From Mycolicibacterium porcinum (GTDB taxonomy: Bacteria; Actinomycetota; Actinomycetes; Mycobacteriales; Mycobacteriaceae): 45,644 bases of DNA. Each line of letters opens with the position of its first letter. Position 1 is the stretch's first letter. Under the pieces are notes generated by a model, which saw only the letters and a list, made by a program, of their open reading frames with translations, was not told the DNA's origin and did no database searches. Both the position numbers and the translations under genes were made by a program. Positions 9,150 through 17,508 of this stretch are shown here, in pieces. The stretch covers positions 1 to 45,644 of the forward strand of contig MSTD01000001.1 of the NCBI GenBank assembly GCA_001942045.1, given 5' to 3'.

Positions 9150-9208
9150 CGAGTGATTTGTGCACCTCCGGTAACGGTGAGCGTTACGAGCGGTGCACAA
9201 ATCACTCG
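9150..9208. repeat. Large interrupted palindrome: 17-bp perfect arms plus inner 6-bp inverted repeat
   Basis: The left arm CGAGTGATTTGTGCACC (9150-9166) and right arm GGTGCACAAATCACTCG (9192-9208) are perfect reverse complements. Inside them GTAACG (9171-9176) pairs with CGTTAC (9182-9187) around a GTGAG loop, and a 4x4 mismatch (TCCG/GAGC) separates the two stems. The right arm contains the TGA stop of the downstream membrane-protein gene (9202-9204). There is no T-tract on either side, so it is not a classical intrinsic terminator. It may act as a 3' hairpin, a protein-binding site or a REP-like repeat. Confidence 0.85.
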
Positions 9209-9825
9209 AAGCGGCGCAGGCGCATGCCGGCCGAGCGCAATTCCAGGGCTGCCAGGCCGCGAATCGCCTGCTGATCTTGACTGCGCCAAGCGCCCACGGG
9301 GTCATCGGAGACCGCGGTGAGCTTGGTCAGCGGTCGGTTGGCCAGCGCCCGTAGAGCGAGCAACTGTTCACCGGCTGAGGTCGAGGCCAGGGTGATGGCC
9401 GTCCACTTGCGCCGGAAGAACCGCACCCGCAGGTACAGCCAGGGCATGGCCACGAAGAGGATCGGCGCGGCGGCCACCGCCAGGGCCAGCACCCAGGCCA
9501 GCCAGCTCGCCGTGCTGTCCAGGTTTGCGCCCGCACCGGCGATGTCGAGGGCCGCGTCGCTGGCGGCGCGCAGGGGCTTGCTCAAGGTGTCGCCGATCAG
9601 CGGGACATTGTCCGTGCTGTCACCAGCGGAGCCCAGATTGTCAGCAACCCCGTTGGCCCCGCTCTGGACCTGCCTGCCGACCTCGGCGATGGTCGCCACC
9701 GCCGAATGCACCGCGAACCCGACCAAGATCCACACCGCGATCCAGGTGATGACGGCCACGTCGCTGAACAACTGGGCCAACAAGCGGCCGGGTCTGCTGG
9801 CATAGGGCAGGTACCGCGATCTCAT
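9202..9825 (-). CDS. Conserved mycobacterial transmembrane protein (Rv0779c-like)
   Basis: The 207-residue protein has two strong hydrophobic segments: VAVITWIAVWILVGFAV near residues 22-40, and a second at about 118-138 (WVLALAVAAAPILFVAMPWL). Between them is a loop with SGANGVADNLGSAGDSTDN, which is probably extracytoplasmic. The C-terminal part after the second helix is basic (RVRFFRRKW) and likely cytoplasmic. ATG 9825 is the only Met near the start of the recognisable protein, although the frame stays open farther upstream across purC. The position between cyp126 and purC matches Rv0779c in M. tuberculosis. It is divergent from purC with 30 bp between starts. Function is unknown. Confidence 0.8.
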   Translation of the reverse strand: MRSRYLPYASRPGRLLAQLFSDVAVITWIAVWILVGFAVHSAVATIAEVGRQVQSGANGVADNLGSAGDSTDNVPLIGDTLSKPLRAASDAALDIAGAGANLDSTASWLAWVLALAVAAAPILFVAMPWLYLRVRFFRRKWTAITLASTSAGEQLLALRALANRPLTKLTAVSDDPVGAWRSQDQQAIRGLAALELRSAGMRLRRFE

Positions 9826-9843
9826 GAGACCGATCCCAACACA

Positions 9844-9858
9844 TAGGCTGGCCCAATG
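9844..9858 (+). promoter_or_regulatory. -10 hexamer and leaderless ATG of purC
   Basis: TAGGCT (9844-9849) ends 6 nt before ATG 9856, with no Shine-Dalgarno sequence in the 30-bp divergent gap. This is the standard mycobacterial leaderless spacing. Confidence 0.55.
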
Positions 9859-10743
9859 CGCCCTGCTCTGTCCGACTACCAGCACCTGGCCAGCGGCAAA
9901 GTCCGCGAGTTGTACCGCGTCGACGACGAGCACCTGCTGTTCGTGGCGACCGACCGCATCTCGGCCTACGACTACGTTCTCGACTCGCAGATCCCGGACA
10001 AGGGCCGGATCCTGACTGCGATGAGCGTGTTCTTCTTCGACCTGATCAGCGCGCCCAACCACCTGGCCGGGCCGCCGGATGACGCGCGCATCCCCGAACA
10101 CGTGCTGGGTCGCGCGCTGGTGGTGAAGCAACTGAAGATGCTGCCGGTGGAGTGTGTGGCGCGCGGCTATCTGACCGGTTCGGGGCTGCTGGACTACCAG
10201 GCCTCGGGTTCGGTGTGCGGTATCCCGCTGCCGCCGGGGCTGGGCGAGGCGAGCAAGTTCGACGAGCCGCTGTTCACCCCGGCCACCAAGGCCGACATCG
10301 GCGAGCATGACGAGAACATCTCGTTCGACCACGTGATCGAGCTGGTCGGTCCGGTGCTGGCCAACCAGCTGAAGGAACGCACGCTGCAGACCTACATCCA
10401 AGGTGCCGATCATGCGCTGACAAAGGGCATCATCATCGCCGACACCAAGTTCGAGTTCGGTGTCGACGAGCACGGCAACGTGGTGCTGGCCGATGAGGTG
10501 TTCACCCCGGACTCGTCCCGGTACTGGCGCGCCGAGAACTATCAGCAGGGTGTGGTGCAGGACAGCTTCGACAAGCAGTTCGTCCGCAACTGGCTGACCG
10601 GGCCTGACTCCGGCTGGGACCGGCACGGCGACACCCCGCCGCCGCCGTTGCCCGAGGAGATCGTGGCGGCCACCCGGGACCGCTACATCGAGGCGTACGA
10701 ACGGATTTCGGGCCTGCGGTTCGACGATTGGATCGGCGCATGA
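9856..10743 (+). CDS. purC: Phosphoribosylaminoimidazole-succinocarboxamide synthase (SAICAR synthetase)
   Basis: The 295-residue enzyme condenses CAIR with aspartate using ATP in de novo purine synthesis. Diagnostic segments are [22 protein letters not shown] at the N-terminus, [25 protein letters not shown] (signature 1), and a late [15 protein letters not shown] followed by [14 protein letters not shown] with the metal/ATP acidic residues. The length is normal for the actinobacterial form. The gene overlaps ptrB by ATGA at 10740-10743, so protease expression is coupled to purC, as in the M. tuberculosis arrangement. Confidence 0.97.
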   Translation: MRPALSDYQHLASGKVRELYRVDDEHLLFVATDRISAYDYVLDSQIPDKGRILTAMSVFFFDLISAPNHLAGPPDDARIPEHVLGRALVVKQLKMLPVECVARGYLTGSGLLDYQASGSVCGIPLPPGLGEASKFDEPLFTPATKADIGEHDENISFDHVIELVGPVLANQLKERTLQTYIQGADHALTKGIIIADTKFEFGVDEHGNVVLADEVFTPDSSRYWRAENYQQGVVQDSFDKQFVRNWLTGPDSGWDRHGDTPPPPLPEEIVAATRDRYIEAYERISGLRFDDWIGA

Positions 10744-12887
10744 CCCAGTCCGTGCAGCCCCCGGTCGCCAAGCGCGGCAATCATCGCCGCGAACATCACG
10801 GCGACGTGTTCATCGACCCGTACGAATGGTTGCGCGACAAGGAAAACCCTGAGGTGATCGCGCACCTGGAAGCCGAGAACGCCTACACCGACGCCTCCAC
10901 CGCCCATCTGGAGCCGTTGCGGCAGAAGATCTTCGACGAGATCAAGGCCCGCACCAAGGAGACCGATCTTTCGGTGCCGATGCGCCGCAATGGCTGGTGG
11001 TACTACGCACGCAGCTTCGAGGGCAAGCAGTACGCGGTGCACTGCCGGTGCCCGATCGACGACCCAGACGACTGGACGCCGCCCGAGCTCGACGGCGACG
11101 CGGAGATCCCCGGTGAGCAGATCCTGCTCGACGAGAACGCCGAGGCCGACGGCCACGAGTACTTCTCGCTCGGTGCGGCCACGGTGAGCCTGGACGGCAA
11201 TATCCTGGCCTACTCCGTCGATGTCCTTGGCGACGAGCGATACACGTTGAAGTTCAAGGATTTACGCACCGGCGAGCTGTACGACGACACGATCACCGGG
11301 ATCGGCGCCGGCGGCACCTGGGCCGCCGACAGCCGCACGCTGTACTACACCACCGTCGACGATGCCTGGCGGCCCGACACCGTATGGCGGCACCGACTGG
11401 CGTCGGGTCTGCCGTCGGAGAAGGTGTATCACGAACCCGACGAACGGTTCTGGGTCGCGATCGGCCGCAGCCGCAGCGACAAGTACCTGTTCGTGGCGTC
11501 GGGCAGTGCCGTCACCACCGAGGTCGCCTATGTCGACGCGAACGACCCGACGGCCGAGCTCACCACGGTGTGGGAGCGGCGCGATCTGGTGGAGTACTCC
11601 GTCGAGCACGCCGTGGTCGGGGGTGAGGACCGCTTCCTGATCCTGCACAACGACGGTGCCGAGAACTTCATGTTGGTGGAGGCTCCGGTCAGCGATCCGA
11701 GCGATTTCCGCACCCTGATCGAGCATCGGTCGGATGTGCGTCTGGACGGCGTCGACGCGTTCGACGGATTCCTCGTGATCAGTTACCGCAGCGAGGCATT
11801 GCCGAAGATGGCGCTGTGGCCGCTGACTGCCGACGGCTACGGCACGCGCGAGGAACTGACCTTCGATTCAGAGCTGACCGCCGCGGGGATGGGTGGCAAT
11901 CCGAACTGGTCCACCCCGAAGCTGCGCATCGGTGCGACCTCGTTCATCACCCCGGCCCGGATCTACGACCTGGACCTCGCCACGGGTGAGCGCACGCTGC
12001 TGCGCGAGCAGCCGGTGCTCGGCGGCTACCGGCCGGAAGACTATGTGGAGCGGCGGGATTGGGCGACCGCGCCCGATGGGGAGCAGGTCCCGATCTCGAT
12101 CATCCACCGGGCCGGGTTGCAGTTCCCGGCGCCGACGTTGCTCTACGGCTACGGCGCCTACGAGTCGTGTGAGGATCCGCGGTTCTCGATTGCCCGGTTG
12201 TCGTTGTTGGACCGGGGCATGGTGTTCGTGATCGCGCATGTGCGCGGCGGCGGCGAGCTCGGCCGGCCGTGGTACGAGCACGGCAAGCTGCTGGAGAAGA
12301 CGAATACGTTCACCGACTTCATCGCGGCGGCAAGGCATCTCATCGACGGCGGCGTGACCCGCCCGCAGAATCTGGTGGCCCTCGGCGGCAGCGCCGGTGG
12401 GCTGTTGATGGGGGCGGTGGCCAACATGGCCCCGGAGTTGTTTGCCGGCATCCTGGCGCAGGTGCCGTTCGTCGATGCGCTGACCACCATTCTGGATCCA
12501 TCATTGCCGCTGACGGTGACCGAGTGGGATGAGTGGGGAAATCCGTTGGAGGACCCCGAGGTCTACCGCTATATGAAGGCCTACACGCCGTATGAGAATG
12601 TGGCGGCGCAGGACTATCCGGCGATCCTGGCGATGACCTCCCTCAACGACACCAGGGTGTATTACGTCGAGCCGGCCAAATGGGTTGCGGCGCTGCGCCA
12701 TACGAAGACCGACGGGCACCCCGTGCTGCTCAAGACCGAGATGGTGGCCGGCCACGGCGGCCTGTCCGGACGCTACGAGCGGTGGAAGGAAGCCGCCTTT
12801 CAGTACGCCTGGCTGCTAGCTGCCGCCGACAGCGACAACTACGGCAGCGGCCAGGTAGACAGCCTCTTCGGCGGTCCGGACACTTAA
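10740..12887 (+). CDS. ptrB: Protease II (oligopeptidase B), intact
   Basis: The 715-residue S9A prolyl-oligopeptidase-family serine peptidase would cleave short peptides after Arg or Lys in the cytoplasm. The N-terminal beta-propeller (about 60-430) begins with [12 protein letters not shown], and the C-terminal hydrolase domain carries the nucleophile elbow [11 protein letters not shown] (Ser about 551), the Asp in [11 protein letters not shown] and the His in [14 protein letters not shown]. In M. tuberculosis H37Rv the homologue is annotated as two pieces, ptrBa and ptrBb; here the frame is continuous. The start ATG 10740 overlaps the purC stop; an upstream in-frame GTG at 10728 lies inside purC and is less likely. 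Its last 72 bp overlap the convergent DoxX gene. Confidence 0.93.
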   Translation: MTQSVQPPVAKRGNHRREHHGDVFIDPYEWLRDKENPEVIAHLEAENAYTDASTAHLEPLRQKIFDEIKARTKETDLSVPMRRNGWWYYARSFEGKQYAVHCRCPIDDPDDWTPPELDGDAEIPGEQILLDENAEADGHEYFSLGAATVSLDGNILAYSVDVLGDERYTLKFKDLRTGELYDDTITGIGAGGTWAADSRTLYYTTVDDAWRPDTVWRHRLASGLPSEKVYHEPDERFWVAIGRSRSDKYLFVASGSAVTTEVAYVDANDPTAELTTVWERRDLVEYSVEHAVVGGEDRFLILHNDGAENFMLVEAPVSDPSDFRTLIEHRSDVRLDGVDAFDGFLVISYRSEALPKMALWPLTADGYGTREELTFDSELTAAGMGGNPNWSTPKLRIGATSFITPARIYDLDLATGERTLLREQPVLGGYRPEDYVERRDWATAPDGEQVPISIIHRAGLQFPAPTLLYGYGAYESCEDPRFSIARLSLLDRGMVFVIAHVRGGGELGRPWYEHGKLLEKTNTFTDFIAAARHLIDGGVTRPQNLVALGGSAGGLLMGAVANMAPELFAGILAQVPFVDALTTILDPSLPLTVTEWDEWGNPLEDPEVYRYMKAYTPYENVAAQDYPAILAMTSLNDTRVYYVEPAKWVAALRHTKTDGHPVLLKTEMVAGHGGLSGRYERWKEAAFQYAWLLAAADSDNYGSGQVDSLFGGPDT

Positions 12888-13274
12888 CCGCGAGGTCATC
12901 GACTTGGGCGGGTTCGGCATCCTGGCGGCGTAGACGTTTGCGGGGAACATCGCCAGCATGAGCAGGAACAGGCACACCGCCGCCGCCACCCGGGTCGGCG
13001 GGTAGAGCAGTCCGGCTGCGCCGGCGAGTTCCAGCACGCCGGTGACCGTCACCAGCAGTCCGGCCGCGGGTAGCGGAGGCGGCACGATCGCGATCATGTC
13101 GCGCCGTAGCGGATTGACGAAGTGTGCGACGCCGGTCATGACGAACATCGCGGCCAGCCCGACCGCGATCGCCGCGGGCCAGCTGTCGACGTAGTCCACG
13201 CCGAGCAGGCCGATCGCCCGGGCCGCAACGCTGCCCAGGATCAGTGTGAGAGGGACGGCCACCGCGGACTCCAA
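12816..13274 (-). CDS. DoxX-family membrane protein
   Basis: The protein is 152 residues with four hydrophobic helices. The core AMFVMTGVAHFVNPLRRDMI, followed by PPPLPAAGLLVTVTGVLELAGAAGLL, is the DoxX pattern (G-x-x-H-F, then P-x-x-x-G and E-x-x-G/A). The start is uncertain: I use TTG 13274, and GTG 13262 is an alternative; no strong ribosome site is visible. It is divergent from a TetR gene across a palindromic intergenic region, so it is the obvious target of that repressor. DoxX-type proteins are small quinone-linked or redox membrane proteins of loosely defined function; nearby gpx fits a redox theme but does not prove it. Confidence 0.78.
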   Translation of the reverse strand: MESAVAVPLTLILGSVAARAIGLLGVDYVDSWPAAIAVGLAAMFVMTGVAHFVNPLRRDMIAIVPPPLPAAGLLVTVTGVLELAGAAGLLYPPTRVAAAVCLFLLMLAMFPANVYAARMPNPPKSMTSRLSVRTAEEAVYLAAAVVVAVGGS

Positions 13275-13275
13275 T

Positions 13276-13325
13276 CTTGTCGCTGTCTAGATCGCCACGC
13301 TACGCTCGATCTAGGCGTTGTCAAG
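13276..13325. promoter_or_regulatory. Symmetric operator between doxX and tetR, with doxX promoter elements
   Basis: The layout is CTTG (13276-13279) - 8 nt - TAGATCG (13288-13294) - 12 nt - CGATCTA (13307-13313) - 8 nt - CAAG (13322-13325), symmetric in both arms and both spacers. On the minus strand, TTGACA (13324-13319) and TAGCGT (13302-13297) lie 16 bp apart and form a credible promoter for doxX that the palindrome would occlude. The autorepressing TetR at 13347 is the natural ligand. Confidence 0.6.
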
Positions 13326-13334
13326 ATGTGCGTT

Positions 13335-13349
13335 TAGGATGGCCGCATG
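13335..13349 (+). promoter_or_regulatory. -10 hexamer for leaderless TetR gene
   Basis: TAGGAT (13335-13340) ends 6 nt before ATG 13347, with no ribosome-binding sequence. It lies just downstream of the intergenic palindrome, which would cover the upstream promoter region. Confidence 0.5.
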
Positions 13350-13892
13350 GGCTATCACCACGGCGACCTCAAGGCCGTGATCCTCGCGCAGGCCGCCACC
13401 CTGGTTTCCGAACGTGGCGCCGACGGCATCTCGCTGCGCGAACTCGCGCGCGCCGCGGGCGTCTCCCACGCCGCCCCCGCACATCACTTCACCGACCGGC
13501 GCGGGCTGTTCACCGCACTCGCCACCGAAGGATTCCAGCTGCTTGCCGCGGCGCTGACCGAGGCCAGGCCGCAGTTCATCGACGCCGCCAAGGCCTATGT
13601 GCGCTTCGCGCTCGACCACCCCGGCCACTACGAGGTGATGTTCGACAAATCGCTCTACGACGACACCGACCCCGGCCTCGTCGCCGCCGCCGCGGCGGCC
13701 GGAGCCGAACTGAACCGCGGCGTCGGCACCCTGGCCGACCCCAAGGCGGCCGCCGACCCGGCCGGTGCCGCGTTGGCGGCTTGGTCTCTGGTGCACGGTT
13801 TTTCGATGCTCTGGCTCAACGACGCGATCGACACCACCGGGGACCCGATCACCAAGGTGCAGGGTCTGGCCCAGATCCTGTTCGACGAGTAG
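13347..13892 (+). CDS. TetR-family regulator, probably of the divergent DoxX gene
   Basis: The 181-residue protein starts with YHHGDLKAVILAQAATLVSE, the YHHG(D/N)L beginning typical of one TetR subgroup, followed by GISLRELARAAGVSHAAP and HHFTDRRGLFTALA (helix-turn-helix about residues 27-48). The C-terminal region (HPGHYEVMFDKSLY, WSLVHGFSMLWL) matches the TetR_C_33/WHG-type ligand domain, named for the WxLVHG motif seen here. It is preceded by a leaderless -10 and faces doxX across a palindromic operator. gpx follows after 19 bp with its own -10. Confidence 0.87.
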   Translation: MGYHHGDLKAVILAQAATLVSERGADGISLRELARAAGVSHAAPAHHFTDRRGLFTALATEGFQLLAAALTEARPQFIDAAKAYVRFALDHPGHYEVMFDKSLYDDTDPGLVAAAAAAGAELNRGVGTLADPKAAADPAGAALAAWSLVHGFSMLWLNDAIDTTGDPITKVQGLAQILFDE

Positions 13893-13898
13893 GTCCGG

Positions 13899-13914
13899 TA
13901 GCGTCGGGGCGATG
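13899..13914 (+). promoter_or_regulatory. -10 hexamer for leaderless gpx
   Basis: TAGCGT (13899-13904) ends 7 nt before ATG 13912. No Shine-Dalgarno sequence is present in the 19-bp gap after the TetR stop. Confidence 0.45.
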
Positions 13915-14400
13915 AGCCTCAACGACATCCCGCTGACCACCCTCGACGGCAAGCCGACCACGCTGGCCGAGTTGGCAAGCGGTGCAGTCCTGGTGGTCAA
14001 CGTGGCCTCCAAATGTGGTCTGACGCCGCAGTACACCGCGCTGGAGAAGCTCGCCCAGGATTACGCCGCGCGCGGGCTGACCGTCGTCGGGGTGCCCTGT
14101 AACCAGTTCATGGGCCAGGAGCCGGGCACCGCCGAAGAGATCCAGACGTTCTGCTCGACCACCTACGGCGTCACGTTCCCCTTGCTGGCCAAGACCGACG
14201 TCAACGGCGTCGACCGCCACCCGCTCTACGCCGAGCTGACCCAGGCCGCCGACGCGGCAGGTGAGGCCGGCGACATCCAGTGGAACTTCGAGAAGTTCCT
14301 GCTGGCCCCGGGTGGTACCGTGGCCGCCCGGTTCCGGCCCCGCACCGAACCCGATGCGCCCGAGGTCATCGAGGCCATCGAAGCGGTCCTGCCGGCCTGA
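13912..14400 (+). CDS. Glutathione-peroxidase-family peroxidase, thioredoxin-dependent Cys type
   Basis: The 162-residue protein reduces hydroperoxides. It has the GPx core VVNVASKCGLTPQY with peroxidatic Cys35, VGVPCNQFMGQEPG with the conserved Gln, and DIQWNFEKFLL with Trp, completing the catalytic set. A second cysteine in FCSTTYGVTFP (Cys81) is at the resolving position used by thioredoxin-dependent GPx enzymes. That fits a mycobacterium, which has mycothiol and thioredoxin but no glutathione. The open frame continues upstream into the TetR gene, but ATG 13912 with its own TAGCGT is the sensible start. Confidence 0.9.
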   Translation: MSLNDIPLTTLDGKPTTLAELASGAVLVVNVASKCGLTPQYTALEKLAQDYAARGLTVVGVPCNQFMGQEPGTAEEIQTFCSTTYGVTFPLLAKTDVNGVDRHPLYAELTQAADAAGEAGDIQWNFEKFLLAPGGTVAARFRPRTEPDAPEVIEAIEAVLPA

Positions 14401-14479
14401 CGACGGGTCTAGCCGAATAGACATTCGGTGTCAGAGTGTTCGACACCGTCCCGACATGTGACGTTGCCACACTGGCAGC

Positions 14480-15184
14480 GTGACCGGACAACTCATCGTC
14501 TCGATATCGCAGATCAGCGATCGCACGATGGCTGATGTCGAGTCGTTCTGCGCCGAACTCGATGCCCGCGGCGTGCCCGCCTCGATGATGGTGGCGCCGC
14601 GGCTCAAGGGTGGATACCGGTTAGATCGCGACGCCGAGACCGTCGAATGGCTGGCCCGGCGGCGCAGCGCCGGTGACGCCGTCGTCCTGCACGGCTACGA
14701 CGAAGCCGCGACCAAGAAGCGGCGCGGCGAGTTCGCGTCACTGCCCGCGCATGAGGCCAATCTGCGGCTGATGGGCGCCGACCGGGTGCTCGAACACCTG
14801 GGCCTGCGCACCCGGTTGTTTGCCGCTCCGGGCTGGACCGTGTCGCAGGGCACGGTGACCGCCTTGCCGCGCAACGGCTTTCGTTTGCTCGCCGATCTGA
14901 ACGGCATCACCGACCTGGTCCGCCAGACCACGACGCGGGCGCGGGTGGTCGGTATCGGCGAAGGTTTCCTGTCCGAGCCGTGGTGGTGCCGCACCGTCGT
15001 GCTGGCCGCCGAACGCACCGCGCGACGCGAAGGCATCGTGCGGGTCGCGGTCGCTGCCCGGCACCTGCGCAGGTCCGGCCCCAGGCAGGCCATGCTCGAC
15101 GCGATCGATCTGGCTTTGCTGCACGAGTGCGTGCCCACCGTCTACCGGTGGCGAGGATTTTCGGTACTGACCGACGCCGCCTGA
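14480..15184 (+). CDS. DUF2334 polysaccharide-deacetylase-like protein (Rv0784-like)
   Basis: The 234-residue protein begins LIVSISQISDRTMADVESFC, then ASMMVAPRLKGGYRL, DAVVLHGYDEA and FAAPGWTVSQGT, the sequence of blocks expected for the DUF2334/NodB-like barrel, where the aspartate and histidine positions are only partly kept. No signal peptide is present. Position upstream of the KSTD-like flavoprotein matches Rv0784. The start GTG 14480 follows a CACACT hexamer; about 80 bp lie between gpx and this gene with no further feature that I can identify. Enzymatic activity is uncertain. Confidence 0.72.
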   Translation: MTGQLIVSISQISDRTMADVESFCAELDARGVPASMMVAPRLKGGYRLDRDAETVEWLARRRSAGDAVVLHGYDEAATKKRRGEFASLPAHEANLRLMGADRVLEHLGLRTRLFAAPGWTVSQGTVTALPRNGFRLLADLNGITDLVRQTTTRARVVGIGEGFLSEPWWCRTVVLAAERTARREGIVRVAVAARHLRRSGPRQAMLDAIDLALLHECVPTVYRWRGFSVLTDAA

Positions 15185-15191
15185 CTAGCGC

Positions 15192-15208
15192 TAGTCTTGC
15201 GTCTCATG
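15192..15208 (+). promoter_or_regulatory. -10 hexamer upstream of the FAD dehydrogenase
   Basis: TAGTCT (15192-15197) lies 8 nt before ATG 15206 without a ribosome site. It supports ATG 15206 over the in-frame TTG at 15197, which falls at the hexamer itself. Confidence 0.4.
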
Positions 15209-16849
15209 GCAGACGCCGATGTCATTGTCGTGGGGGCGGGTCTCGCCGGTCTGGTCGCCGCATGCGAGTTGGTCGAGCGCGGGCATCGTGTGCTGATAGT
15301 GGATCGGGAGAACGCCGCCAATCTGGGTGGGCAGGCGTTCTGGTCGTTCGGCGGATTGTTCTTCGTAGACAGTCCCGAACAGCGCAGGCTCGGCATCCGT
15401 GACAGCCAGGAGCTGGCCCTGCAGGACTGGCTGGGCACCGCGGGTTTCGACCGTCCCGAGGACCACTGGCCGCGGGAGTGGGCACACGCCTACGTCGATT
15501 TCGCCGCGGGCGAGAAGCGCAGCTGGTTGCGGGCCAGGGGTTTGCAGACTTTCCCCTTGGTCGGGTGGGCCGAGCGGGGCGGTTACGGGGCGCTGGGGCA
15601 CGGAAATTCGGTGCCGCGCTTCCACATCACCTGGGGCACCGGTCCGGCGATCGTCGACGTCTTCGCCCGCCGATTGCTCGGCGAACCGCGGGTGCGGTTC
15701 GCCCACCGGCACCGCGTCGACGAACTCATCGTCTCTGAGGGTGCCGTTGTCGGGGTCCGGGGCGCCGTACTGGAGCCCTCCGATGCACCGCGCGGGGCGC
15801 CGTCGTCACGAAACATCGTCGGCGACTTCGAATTCCGCGCCGCCGCGGTGATCGTGGCCAGCGGTGGGATCGGCGGCAACCACGACCTCGTCCGCAAGAA
15901 CTGGCCCGCGCGCATGGGCCGGGTACCCGAGCAATTGCTCAGTGGTGTCCCCGCCCACGTCGACGGCCGCATGATCGGCATCGCCGAGACCGCCGGTGCG
16001 CACGTCATCAACAGCGACCGGATGTGGCACTACACCGAAGGCATCACCAACTACGACCCGATCTGGCCCGACCACGGCATCCGCATCCTGCCCGGGCCGT
16101 CGTCATTGTGGTTGGACGCCAACGGGAAACGGCTTCCGGGGCCCCTGTACCCCGGCTTCGACACCCTCGGCACGCTCGAACACATCTGCCGCACCGGGCA
16201 GGGCTACACCTGGTTCATCCTCAACGCGCGGATCATCGCCAAGGAGTTCGCGCTGTCCGGGCAGGAACAGAACCCAGACCTCACCTCGCGCAGCGTGCGT
16301 GACGTGCTGTCGCGCGTACGTCCCGGCGCGCCCGCCCCCGTGCAGGCGTTCGTCGATCGGGGCGTGGACTTCGTCAGCGCGCGTTCGCTGAGAGAACTGG
16401 TCGCCGCGATGAACGACGTGCCGGACGTCCTGGAACTCGACTACGCCACCGTGGCCGCCGAGGTGACGGCGCGTGACCGCGAGGTGGTCAACAAATTCAC
16501 CAAGGACGGGCAGGTCACCGCGATCCGGGCGGCCCGCAACTATCTCGGTGACCGGTTCAGCCGCGTCGTCGCCCCGCACCGCCTCACCGACCCGAAGGCC
16601 GGGCCGATGATCGCCGTCAAACTGCACATCCTGACCCGAAAGTCCCTGGGCGGGTTGGAAACCGACCTGGACTCGCGGGTGCTCACGGACGACGGCACCG
16701 CGTTCCCCGGCCTGTACGCCGCGGGTGAGGCGGCGGGTTTCGGCGGCGGCGGAGTACACGGCTACCGGTCCCTGGAAGGCACCTTCCTGGGTGGCTGCAT
16801 CTTCTCGGGTCGAGCCGCCGGGCGGGGTGCGGCCGGGGATATCGCGTGA
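15206..16849 (+). CDS. FAD-binding dehydrogenase, KSTD/fumarate-reductase-like (Rv0785-like)
   Basis: The 547-residue flavoprotein starts with the Rossmann dinucleotide motif DVIVVGAGLAGLVAACEL and a ribose-binding E/D (LIVDRE). It ends with GLYAAGEAAGFGGGGVHGYR then SLEGTFLGGCIFSGRAAG, the FAD-closing block of the fumarate reductase/3-ketosteroid dehydrogenase family. These proteins use FAD to introduce or reduce C=C bonds; a steroid substrate is possible but not shown. It belongs to the subgroup usually annotated simply as FAD-binding dehydrogenase. Its stop is 1 bp from that of the convergent metallo-hydrolase. Confidence 0.87.
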   Translation: MADADVIVVGAGLAGLVAACELVERGHRVLIVDRENAANLGGQAFWSFGGLFFVDSPEQRRLGIRDSQELALQDWLGTAGFDRPEDHWPREWAHAYVDFAAGEKRSWLRARGLQTFPLVGWAERGGYGALGHGNSVPRFHITWGTGPAIVDVFARRLLGEPRVRFAHRHRVDELIVSEGAVVGVRGAVLEPSDAPRGAPSSRNIVGDFEFRAAAVIVASGGIGGNHDLVRKNWPARMGRVPEQLLSGVPAHVDGRMIGIAETAGAHVINSDRMWHYTEGITNYDPIWPDHGIRILPGPSSLWLDANGKRLPGPLYPGFDTLGTLEHICRTGQGYTWFILNARIIAKEFALSGQEQNPDLTSRSVRDVLSRVRPGAPAPVQAFVDRGVDFVSARSLRELVAAMNDVPDVLELDYATVAAEVTARDREVVNKFTKDGQVTAIRAARNYLGDRFSRVVAPHRLTDPKAGPMIAVKLHILTRKSLGGLETDLDSRVLTDDGTAFPGLYAAGEAAGFGGGGVHGYRSLEGTFLGGCIFSGRAAGRGAAGDIA

Positions 16850-16850
16850 A

Positions 16851-17489
16851 TCAGAATTGGGTGCCGTTTTCCTCGGTGAGCACCTGGAAGTCGGTGCTGG
16901 TCATCTCGGCCAGCCGCCCGTAATAGATCCCGCGCGCGTTGGGCTCGATGATGCCCTGGTGGATCGGCACCGCTCGCGTCGGCGCCACCGCTCGCAGGAA
17001 GTCCACGGCCTCAGAGATTTTCATCCACGGCGCGGCCGCCGGGGTGGCCAGCACGTCGACCGGTTCGCCGGGGACGAACAGCGCGTCGCCCGGATGCATC
17101 AGCCGGGCCGGATGCTCGTCGTCGCCCAGCAGGTACGAAATGTTGTCGATCACAGGGATTTCCGGGTGAATCACGGCATGCCTGCCGCCGGTCCCGCGCA
17201 CATTGAGTGAGCCGACCCGGAACTCGTCGCCGGGATGCACCGCCCGCCACGGTTCACCCAACTGTGCGGCGGTCTGCGGATCGGCGTACAGCGCCGCCTG
17301 CGGGTTGGCATCGATCAGCGCGGGCAACCGCGCGGTATCGGCGTGGTCGGGGTGTTGATGGGTGATCAGGATGGCCGACAGGCCGGTGATGCCTTCGAAC
17401 CCGTGCGAGAAGTTGCCCGGGTCGAACAACACGGTGGTGTCCGAAATACTGGCCAGTAGGCACGAATGTCCGAAATGCGTGAGTTGCAT
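16851..17489 (-). CDS. Metallo-beta-lactamase-fold hydrolase, UlaG-like (Rv0786c-like)
   Basis: The 212-residue protein begins QLTHFGHSCLL and carries ILITHQHPDHAD, the HxHxDH zinc motif (H-Q-H-P-D-H), a third-ligand region LMHPGDALFVPGE with Asp, and a final His in AVPIHQGIIEP. This pattern is the UlaG-like branch of the MBL-fold superfamily. No signal peptide is seen. It is divergent from the secreted-protein gene (19 bp between starts) and converges with the FAD dehydrogenase. The substrate is unknown. Confidence 0.85.
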   Translation of the reverse strand: MQLTHFGHSCLLASISDTTVLFDPGNFSHGFEGITGLSAILITHQHPDHADTARLPALIDANPQAALYADPQTAAQLGEPWRAVHPGDEFRVGSLNVRGTGGRHAVIHPEIPVIDNISYLLGDDEHPARLMHPGDALFVPGEPVDVLATPAAAPWMKISEAVDFLRAVAPTRAVPIHQGIIEPNARGIYYGRLAEMTSTDFQVLTEENGTQF

Positions 17490-17508
17490 ACCTATATTGT
17501 GGCGCTCG

